Source: Symbiodinium natans (Eukaryota; Sar; Dinophyceae; Suessiales; Symbiodiniaceae). From it: DNA of 64,000 bases. The stretch lies in contig CAJNDS010002223.1 in NCBI GenBank assembly GCA_905221605.1, forward strand, positions 266,567 through 330,566. The letters run 5' to 3'. Shown piece after piece: positions 56,350 through 64,000 of this stretch (positions are counted from its first letter, which is position 1; each line of letters starts with the position of its first letter). A program made the translations under genes and the position numbers. The notes below the pieces were generated by a model that was not told where the DNA came from, ran no database searches, and saw nothing but the letters and a program-made list of their open reading frames with translations.

Positions 56350-57085
56350 CCCTGATGCCAGATCTGCTCAAATCTAGACGCATGTTTACGAAGCTTACCG
56401 CGATCACTGGGGCTTAAACCGGCACTTGAGATGTTCCCCTTATACTCACAGCCTTTCATGGGGATCATAATTAGAGGTACTATAATTCCGATTAAGGACT
56501 GTTAGTAAAAGGGGAACATCCCAAACCCGAAGCCTTGAAAGCCTTAAACCTGAGTTCTCCTCTGAGGTGCACGCGCTTTAGCCGCGTCGCCGTGCTGGCA
56601 GCAATGAACTCTTTGCGCCCTGACCGAAGGGTTGTACAAGCGTGGCTTAAACAATTCTTGAGAGGCTTTTGGCATACTTGGGGCTTTTGGGCGCCCAGAG
56701 GCTTCACTGTAGTGACGTACCAAGCCAGCCAGGATTCCAGCAGCACTTGTGGTTTGCCCGCGTTTCTAAAATGATTCTCACCCAGGCACCTGGCCAGTGG
56801 TGCAAGTCCCAAGTTGTGTCATCGTTCTCCTACTCGGCTCGTCGCGCATAAGCGAGCGCCCTGTGCAGCCCATCAAGATGCAAGGTGGGCACGTGAGGAC
56901 TAGAACCGAGGACGAACAAAGCCTGCGCACTGCCGGTGTACTGTAGCATACAGAAAGGGGAGGGAGGACGGCCTCGAGCCCCCCTGCGCAAAGAAAACGG
57001 AGCCAAAGCGCCAATGTCCCGAAGCTCGAGCCGGTGTGCATCAACACGCAAGGCCTGCACTGTCACTGTTTTGTGGGGGTTTGCC
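56350..57085 (+). repeat. Dispersed repeat, long copy
   Basis: 56350-56640 pairs with 46890-47040 and 56640-57085 pairs with 48003-48395, so the two halves that lie about 950 bp apart in the other locus are contiguous here. A partial internal repeat of the end (AAGCTCGAGC..GTGTGCA.CAACACGCAA) recurs at 57214-57245. Confidence 0.85.
56430..56520. mobile_element. MITE, family GATGTTCCCC (copy 2)
   Basis: Starts GATGTTCCCCTTATACTCAC and ends with its imperfect inverse ...GTTAGTAAAAGGGGAACATC; 91 bp. Ends match the 20693-20780 element (GTTCCCCCT.ATAC...GTCCT). The paralogous sequence at 46890-47040 has no such insert, consistent with insertion into the repeat. Confidence 0.7.
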
Positions 57086-57439
57086 TTAAGAATGCCCTCA
57101 GAAGATGCTCTAAGAAAGCCAGAAAGGCGAGGCGAGGCGCATTAACATGCAGGGCATGTGGCATGAGTGGGACCATCACTGTTGGCTTGTCCTTGGCGGT
57201 GCAAATGCCCCTCCCCAAGCTCGAGCAAGTGTGCAACAACACGCAACCTGGACTTTTGTGCTGTTGCACGTCCATTTGGGGGTCTGCCGGCACCCGAACA
57301 AAGTTAGTTAGTTAGTTAGCTGTTGCAAGCTGGCTGGGGTTTTCTGTTATAGGGCAGCCGAACTACCTCAGCTACGCGCCTGGATCCCAGGATCGTGCAG
57401 AGCCACGTGGTGTTGCTGCTTCTTGGCCGAGTTCACACG

Positions 57440-58130
57440 GTTTAGGGTTTAGGGTTTAGGGTTTTTCAAGCAACCCTTCCTCTTAACCGTGTGACCTTGT
57501 GGGGCTAGTGGGTTGGCACAGACATCCAACGATCCGACTTGGCCGTTGGTTACAATACCAGTGCCAATCAGTGGCCAAAACCGATCGGAGGCCAGTTTTG
57601 TTGGTTCTTTTTGCTTTGTGTGAGTTTAAATGGTTCAGACGCCTGGCGGTGCTTACACTTACCGTTGCATCATGTGAGAGTTCTGAGATGGTTAGAGATT
57701 CGTGCGCAAAGCGTCTACAGTACCGTCCCTTTTGATTTGTTTTGAAAGCGTGTATAGGTCAGGGTCGACTATCATCTCTGCCATAGATCATGCAGAACAT
57801 CCTGAGCACAAGCGTGCACAAGCATTGACTGCAGCACTAATGGGACCAGGACAGGTACAGCAGTCTAGCTCACCTTTGAACACACGAGGTCCGAATCACT
57901 AAGCACAGGTACGGAACCTGGAAATCGAAACAAATTCCAGACCTCTTACCTGCCAACTTTGCGACCTGGAGATCAGATTGGCCAAACGAGCCCCAAAACC
58001 AGTGGCCTCCGGCTGAGCCTTGCTCCAACCAAAACGATCCTAAGCTCCCAATCTCGTCGTGGTTTGGTGAGATGAGATGGTGAGGGGGTCGGAACCAGGA
58101 TCAGGTTTCCGGGATCACTGGGGCCTTTGC
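57440..58130. other. Unassigned; short TTTAGGG run at 57440-57464
   Basis: + strand ORF 57499-57735 (78 codons, hydrophobic middle RRPVLLVLFALCEFKWFRRL) and an overlapping 68-codon ORF. GTTA tetramer repeats (TTAGTTAGTTAG) lie at 57303-57318. No family recognised. Confidence 0.25.
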
Positions 58131-58252
58131 CGCCTTGCCAAGGTTTAGCCTTAGTTGCCTGGTATCCGCCGAGCGCGCGCTGCTGAAGGGCGCGGCGCGG
58201 CCGAGTAGAGAGTTGGTAGGTTTTGGGTTTGGGGGTTTGAGGAGAAGGGTTC

Positions 58253-58606
58253 GTGAAAGATCCAAACCAATCGCCGGTTGTGCGATTTTTTTTTTGTTTG
58301 TGTTTCGGGCTGCAAGGTGTACAAGTTGCTTGGTATTCCAGCTTGTGCTTGTCGAAGAAAGGATGCCCGATTTTCAAGGCAACAAGGCAGCAACTCATAA
58401 AAGCCATGAAGGGAGGTGAACCGCTCGAAATCACTGCGCTGCTCCTGCGGCATGAACGATGCCGGAGTCACCGACGTGTAGAACATCTGCCTTCAGCGCG
58501 GGTTGAGGCTTGGCCGAAAGCACCCGATAAGGTGAGCTACGGACCAGTGCCGCAGAAGCCTGCATCGGGAGGCCTGCTTTTAAACCTGATCCTCCCTATG
58601 AAGTAG
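58253..58606 (+). CDS. 117-codon ORF ending in a MITE-like inverted repeat, unknown
   Basis: Contains KGCPIFKATRQQLIKAMKGG, EPLEITALLLRHERCRSHRR and ends ...LLLNLILPMK-TAG. The final codons ATG AAG TAG lie within the left inverted repeat of the 58596-58720 element, so if this is a gene its stop is supplied by the insertion. The region upstream (58135-58250) is open in another frame. No family recognised. Confidence 0.35.
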   Translation: MKDPNQSPVVRFFFCLCFGLQGVQVAWYSSLCLSKKGCPIFKATRQQLIKAMKGGEPLEITALLLRHERCRSHRRVEHLPSARVEAWPKAPDKVSYGPVPQKPASGGLLLNLILPMK

Positions 58607-58720
58607 GGTTTATGTTACTGTTTTTGGTGAGTGTACATAAGGTTCCCTTTTAGAATTGGTGAGTGTATATACCTGGTGTCCTTTTGGGGGTACAAGAAAT
58701 ATGTACCCTACTTCATATTC
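58596..58720. mobile_element. MITE-like element with TATGAAGTAGGGT inverted ends
   Basis: Left CCCTATGAAGTAGGGTTTATGTTA, right TATGTACCCTACTTCATATT: inverted repeats of about 20 bp. The interior has two copies of TTGGTGAGTGTA(C/T)ATA. No coding capacity. Confidence 0.6.
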
Positions 58721-61019
58721 CTCCATTAAAGAGTACGTCCGAACCGGGAGCCCGAAAAGGTTGGCAGCAAGCCTTCAATTCCTAAACAAGAGACCTGAGA
58801 TTGACAGCTGGGGACTGTCAAGTCGTCCCATCCTTCCCACATCCTGGCGACACTTTGGTGAGGCTCCTTACGCAGGCTGAATTGTCAGGGACTTCGAACT
58901 GTTGCCGGAGGGTGGCCGATAACAGTCAGGGAGGCTCCCGGAAAAGGCGGCAGGGAAGGCCGACATCCATCCCAGCGAGCCCTGAGCTACAGAGATCGGA
59001 AGTTTTGCCGGTTGAGGTTTGGGCTCAGGGCCTTTCCTGTGATCGACCAGAATAAAGTTCCAGTCCCTGAACCGTAAACACACCAACTCTGCAAAGCCGT
59101 AAGCACCAAAGCCTTAACGGGCTTCATCGCCAAACCCTTTGGAGGAGGCCACTCCCCTCTCGCACAAGACGACTGGATGGTCCAGGCGGCCAAGCCCATG
59201 TGGGGTCCGCGAGGACGGCAGGACCTGCAGGCCTGCTGTGCCCCTGTTGTTTCTGGGCTTCGGGACAAGGGTAATTCTCCCGGAGCTTGACAGGATTGTT
59301 TGTTGTGACTACGCCGCTGATTCCGCTGCTGTAGCTTGGCGTTTAGAGATATCAGGCTAGGACTAGTAGAGTCTTTGGGCCAATCACGTGCTGACCGAGC
59401 GAGTGCCTCAAGACACTGCCCCTTCAACATAACCATTGTGCCTCAAGGAAGTGATGCCAATGAAACAGTCAGAAGTAAACGCAACTTTTGGAAGGGAAAA
59501 TGCAGTGCACTGCAGTTGCAGGGTTTTTTGGAGTCAGCGGGTGCTGTTCTTCCAGGTTCGGGGATCTCTCAAACTTTCAGGCTCTTTTCAGGCTTTTCTT
59601 GCCCCAATACTGTAGCTGAAGGTCATCCGCGACCTCGGGGCCAATGCGGCGCCTCGGGCTTGAAGGGATCAGGGCCATGAAGGGATTTGGGAGATTTGCC
59701 CGTTGCAGGGACTGGCGTTTAGTGCTTCGTGTTTCAGGTCGCGCGTCCTGAGGGTTGGGGGATACAGGCTTGCAAAAAAGTTCGGGGCGTCTGGGAGTCG
59801 AGAGCAGCCTTTGGGGAAGCCCGGATGTCCAGGTGCGGCTCTATGGGAACAACCCGAACCAGAGCCACCGCGGCTTTCTCGACGAGGTGCCAAGGGTTAC
59901 ACATGAGAAGACCCCCGATAAGCGGCCCGCCCAAAAGCTTGGGGCGTTGGCCTGAAAGCAGAAGCCTACACCTCGAAGCGTAAGTGGCGAAGTGGATGAA
60001 GTGCTAGAGGAGAGGACGTTCACAGAGGGATTTATCATGGGCTCTCTTGTGTACGGTTGGCTGTGGGCATGAGGCTTCGTGGCTTTTTGAGGGTTTGTGA
60101 AGAGCAAAAGCCGAAGGCTCAATGGACAAAGGCCCACATGCCCAAACTTTGCCTAGACCTCTGCCAGACTAGCAACCCTACAGGAAACGCACCAAGCCCA
60201 TTACTGTAAACCCGCCGCCATGTGCGCACAGCGCGAAACTCGGAGCAGCAGCCTACTGCAGAGGCCCACCAGAACGATCTCCAGGTGATTCCCGGTGCCA
60301 GCGACCTGGCACATGTTTAGGGTGGAGCATTTTGTGACTTGTTGCCGTTTCGCATGCAACCTTCTTTCTGGCAATTTTGCCGAAGCCCTAGTTTTTTTGT
60401 TGATTTTGTTGACCTTCCTATTGGACTCGTCCCTCGAAACATAACATAATTTCTTGAGTGGTGCAAATTGAGCTTGCAAGACCCCAAAAGCCCTAACAAA
60501 ACGCCTTGGCCAAGCAAAACAATGCGGAGTCGTAAGAACAGGCTAAACCTCCAGACTCAAGCTGTTAATTTAAGCTCCTGTGAGTGTTGGGATCCCAAGC
60601 GCGCAGGTGATTTCCCCTACACACAGATGTATCCCGGGCGATGCCTCGACACCGACTTCGCCCCTCGGCAAGCGGTAATTCAACCCCGGCGGAAAAGCCA
60701 GAGCCTGACCCTAACTAAACATTCCGATACCATCTAAGCCACTAAACGGTGCGGTTCGGGTTGTCTGTGACAGGCGCCAGTGTCCTTGCCCTTGAACCCA
60801 AGGAGTCCAAGAACAAAACTCAACCAATGACAACATCGGCATGCCTGTCCATTGAGTCCACTCTCGGCTGTATACAACTGTCCCGCTGTCACCAGCTTCC
60901 TGCCACCGTTAATGAAACGTCAAAGCTTCACCATGCGCTCAATAAACCCTATTAAGATTGTCATCAAAACGCCTGTGCTTGCTTCACGAAGAAAGTCCGG
61001 ACCTAGCCCCCAAACCCCT
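58721..61019. CDS. Unassigned region with several weak ORFs
   Basis: Candidates without family: + 58801-59055 (84 codons), - 58987-59436 (149 codons), + 59336-59680 (114 codons), + 59755-59955 (ESSLWGSPDVQVRLYGNNPN), + 60468-60737 (89 codons). They overlap on opposite strands and cannot all be real. Confidence 0.2.
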
Positions 61020-61142
61020 AAACTAAACCCTAAACCCTAAACCCCAAACCCGAAACCCGAAACCCCAAACCCTAAACCCTAAACCCCAAACCCTAAACCC
61101 TAAACCCTAAACCCGAAACCCCAAACCCTAAACCCTAAACCT
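61020..61142 (-). repeat. CCCTAAA/CCCGAAA/CCCCAAA array
   Basis: About 17 units. CCCGAAA and CCCCAAA variants recur in a partly regular order, a hint of higher-order duplication. Confidence 0.95.
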
Positions 61143-61147
61143 ACAAG

Positions 61148-62980
61148 AAAGACTGAGCCCTGCGCAGGATTGCTTCGACCAGATACGGGGCTACTACGCC
61201 TCGAACCTTGCGGGCGGCTTCCTGACTGACGCACAGGCGTGCGTGTGGGGGGGGGGGGAAGAATCGTTTAGGGTTTAGGGTTTGGGGTTTAGGGTTTAGG
61301 GTTTAGGGGGGAGACTCGTTAGGAATTTTGGTGGCTTGGGTTCAGTGGAGCTTTCTTGAGCGCACTTGTTCAAGTTTCAGGAACAATCTTCCTCTGCTGA
61401 GCATGGAAGCCTGCAACCCTCCACCCTCGTAGTGTCGAAAAGAGCGTGAGACCTGGGTCCCAAACCCAGAAATCCCCAAGCCTTCGAAGGAGTACCATCC
61501 GGCGCTTCGTTATTTCATTCTGGTCAACGAGCCCGACCTGAAGATACTCGACTGCGTTTAAGCAGGGTCTGGAATGTCTTGGAAGTTTCAGGCTGCGGGG
61601 AAGCTGGGGGGTTTGAGGGTTTTGGGGCTGAGCGGCCCGTGCGCAGACGTTGGGCGTAGACCCGGGCAGGGGCCTGCAACTTAGCAGACCTTAGCAGCAG
61701 ACCTTGGGGGGGTTGTTCGGGCGAAGGTTTTTTTTTTGGCCGAGAGCTTAGGAAGCTCCAAGCCATAAGGCCATAAGCTATGTAGGCCCCAAAAAAGACC
61801 CCGGGGGCCCTTGCCTTAAAACCGACTCGAGCCCTAAGTCTTGCGATTGGGCCTGCAGCGTACTGGCCAGGGAGCTACGCGAAGCACTTCTTAGGAGCAG
61901 AGCATGCTGCCATAAGTGAGCCCTCCTGTTGGCTTCTGCCTTCTGCCTTTCGGTTTAGGGTTTAGGGTTTAGGGTTTAGGGTTTAGGGTTTAGGGTTTAG
62001 GGTTGAGGGCCAGAGCGCAGCCTTGCCAGCTCTGAAGAGGCCTTCCGTCATCCCGACATGCCGCCCTGAAGCTCAGACTTAAGCAGTTGACCCTGAGCGG
62101 AATTCACAACCCACCCGAAAGGCCCCGCCTGAAAGGATTCTTCCATCTGAAGCCTAAACAGAACAGGTTCTAAGTGGCTTTGCAGCTTTAGACGGCGTCG
62201 GGTGGCCCTTCACATGCTGCGAAGTATCCGAAAGTTTGCGCAGCCATCTTGTGGCCAGAAGCCTCGCGGTGTTGCGACAGAACACCACCAACTTGTAACC
62301 GTTTAACCACAAAAAATCCCAAACCCTACCCACCAGGTCCAGCCCTCCCCTTGATCTCCAGGCTTCCGGGAGGTGCCACCGTGACCCCGAAGGGCCCCGA
62401 GCGCATGGTGAAGGTGGGTCGTGCGGAGCTCTGAAGCGAAGCTCGAAGAAGTTCTCGGACGTTTCGGTCTTGGGGTTTAGGGATTTTGATGGAGTTCAGG
62501 GTGCTTTTGGGGGGTTTTTGCTGTTTGGGGACTAACTATGAGTGACTTTTGGGTCGTTTGGCCGCTTAGGAAGAGCTTGCCATTCGGGGCTTGGGGGTGG
62601 GGCGTTCAGGGCGCTCTTAGAGCTCTGAGGCGTGCAACTGGCAAGTGGTTTGGGGCCTTGGGGCTTGCGTTTTGCGGTGCTGGAGGTGGCGCAGTCCTTA
62701 CTTTTTTGCCTGACATCGGAAGCGCCCCAAGCGACAGGAGTAAAACTTCGGTTGAAACCTCGGTATGCAATGGTATACTACAGTGATCCATAAGCAGCTT
62801 AGCCCGAAACTTGAACCCCAAAACCTAAACCCTAAACCCTAAACCCTAAACCCTAAACCCTAGATCCTAAACCCAGATGCGCTTGCAAAGCTTCCTTCGC
62901 GGGCAGGCCATCGTCAGCGCCCTTGACGGGGCCTTGGAAGCCGAGAGCCCTGGCCTTCTTCAAACAGCCAGGGCCGCAGG
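61148..62980 (+). CDS. Glycoside-hydrolase-like gene with NEPD motif (four linked exons)
   Basis: Exons 61148-61236 (ERLSPAQDCFDQIRGYYASN, LAGGFLTDAQ), 61490-61542 (EYHPALRYFILVNEPDL), 62362-62413 (LPGGATVTPKGPERMVK) and 62907-about 62980 (AIVSALDGALEAESPG). Junctions all keep phase: CACAG|GCGTGC to CGAAG|G (GC-AG), CTGAA|GATACT to CTCCAG|G (GA-AG), GTGAAG|GTGGGT to GGCAG|G (GT-AG). Joined, they give the order '..YHPALRYFILVNEPDLK.PGG...AIVSALDGALEAE', which I recall from dinoflagellate predicted proteins. A strand followed by NEP is the acid/base signature of clan GH-A hydrolases, where the Glu is catalytic. The partner nucleophile exon is not seen, and the 5' and 3' ends are missing. The array at 61265-61310 lies in the first intron; the array at 61955-62003 lies in the second. 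Confidence 0.55.
61262..62003 (+). repeat. TTTAGGG arrays in introns (61265-61310 and 61955-62003)
   Basis: Six or seven units each, within introns 1 and 2 of the NEPD gene. Confidence 0.9.
62820..62875 (-). repeat. CCCTAAA array
   Basis: Seven units in the third intron of the NEPD gene, just before exon 62907. Confidence 0.95.
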
Positions 62981-63160
62981 GTGGTCCACGGGGGGCTCAG
63001 GGTTCAGGGGGTTGGTCTTGAACGGTTCAGAGCATGGAAAGTTGATGAGGTTGGGGTTTGGAAGACGAAGGGTCTCAGACAGAGTTCAGACCCCGAGCCC
63101 TTGAAATTTGTTGCATTATGGGAGCCCATGGAGTCATAGACGCTGAAGCCCTAAAGTGCC

Positions 63161-63667
63161 GTGGTTACTCGGTTTTCATGCATGTTGAGCAGTACAGCTT
63201 GTGCTCCTGCAAACATTTGTTGCAGGCTGCATGTAGGCTCATGCTGCCTGGCATGCATACTCGTAGTATGTCTTTGCATCGCCTATGCACATGAAACTTC
63301 AATGCTTACCTCGCACAGTTACTTTCCACCGAAACATTGTAACGCATCTGCACACCTCTCAATGTCTTTAATTGCACCGCACAAGTGCTCTTGCACGTCC
63401 CTATCCCTTGAAACCGATGGTGGGCTCAGATACCTGAACCATTTTCAGCCCGAAGCCACGCAAGCCAAGGAAGGAAGCAAACATCTCCGGCCCGCTGATC
63501 AACTTTACAGCCACCTTCTCCTACGCGGCTGGCCGGCTGCAAATATCAAAGCACCTGAACAGTTTAAGGGCTCATGTTTGCGAGTGTTCGAGGGCTTAGC
63601 CTCCCAAACCCATGCCCGAGACAAAGCCGCTCTGTTTAAGGTGTTGGAGGTGGATATTAGTGACTAA
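63161..63667 (+). CDS. 168-codon ORF, unknown
   Basis: The N-terminal half is Cys/Ser/Ala-rich and hydrophobic (CCRLHVGSCCLACILVVCLC); the C-terminal half looks like a soluble domain (LYSHLLLRGWPAANIKAPEQ, ...RDKAALFKVLEVDISD-stop). No family recognised. It could be the terminal exon of a gene beginning further upstream; ordinary AT-richer sequence follows to 64000 with a GT/GTAT run at 63695-63735. Confidence 0.35.
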   Translation: MVTRFSCMLSSTACAPANICCRLHVGSCCLACILVVCLCIAYAHETSMLTSHSYFPPKHCNASAHLSMSLIAPHKCSCTSLSLETDGGLRYLNHFQPEATQAKEGSKHLRPADQLYSHLLLRGWPAANIKAPEQFKGSCLRVFEGLASQTHARDKAALFKVLEVDISD

Positions 63668-64000
63668 GCAGATGGCAACCACGTAAAACACAATATATGT
63701 ATGTATGTATGCGTTTGTGCGTGTGTGTGTACATTTCCGACATTGATCTTTGCATGCAATACTTAGAGCAGTATATGTGTGTTGTTTGATTGTAGTGTGT
63801 TCATATATACTTACCACTACATCGTTTTCATGGGCTAGAATGTTCGATGACAGCTTGTTTTAGAAGTTGAAAGACACTCTTAGCAGTTTGTATTTACTCG
63901 ACAAACGTCAAGCAAATGGCCTCATTGTAAACACACAACTTTAAGGCTTGGGTTTGAGTGAAGACGCTTGTAAACTATTTAAGCCACAATTCGTTCTAAA

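Noticed and set aside
61866-62280. Exon-like pieces on the + strand (61866-61930 and 62189-62280)
   Set aside because: They look protein-like, but the family order and phases join 61542 directly to 62362, which places both inside an intron.

Overview
This is eukaryotic nuclear DNA, most likely from a dinoflagellate close to Symbiodiniaceae. The evidence is: (1) arrays of the TTTAGGG heptamer, in both orientations and at more than 25 internal places; (2) a three-exon gene with a 'FVSHQW...HPDP...WYDYFSIPQ' domain plus ankyrin repeats, a layout I know from dinoflagellates; (3) introns whose best-fitting donors include GA and GC as well as GT, with AG|G acceptors, as described for dinoflagellates. 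There is no operon structure, no ribosome binding sites and no CRISPR. One 100-N gap (43722-43821) shows that this is a scaffold.

Layout. 0-8 kb: a minisatellite, an AT-rich low-complexity stretch, then two minus-strand genes whose introns are filled with TTTAGGG arrays: an unknown gene (about 4.07-5.5 kb) and a GT-B glycosyltransferase-like gene (5.7-7.6 kb). 8-28 kb: sparse short exons on both strands set among telomere-like arrays (a YDDGD-motif terminal exon at 8.3 kb and phase-compatible exon sets at 13.9-14.2, 19.1-19.7, 22.4-23.0, 24.2-24.9 and 26.8-28.1 kb), an AT-rich island holding a broken virus/transposon-like reading frame (12.8-13.1 kb), several inverted-repeat elements, a 650-bp polypurine tract and a 320-bp AT satellite. 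29.2-31.6 kb: the clearest gene, a minus-strand TRPM-type SLOG (LSDAT) domain protein joined to a four-helix SLATT-like membrane module; I add a 36-residue terminal exon that restores the end of that module. 32-46 kb: repeats dominate, including GGGGGT, TNNTAAC heptamers in homogenised blocks, nearly 2 kb of CTA triplets in three arrays and an octamer satellite. 46.7-57 kb: mosaic dispersed repeats occur in two diverged copies, and the ankyrin gene lies between them (49.0-51.0 kb). 52-64 kb: short exons among TTTAGGG arrays again, including four linked exons with a glycoside-hydrolase-like NEPD motif (61.1-63.0 kb).

There is no sign that the genes act together; they are separate eukaryotic genes. 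Short exons were recognised by eye from amino-acid texture, splice sites and phase. In the NEPD gene two segments that looked convincing by eye turned out to fall inside an intron, so candidates without family or phase support are given low confidence.
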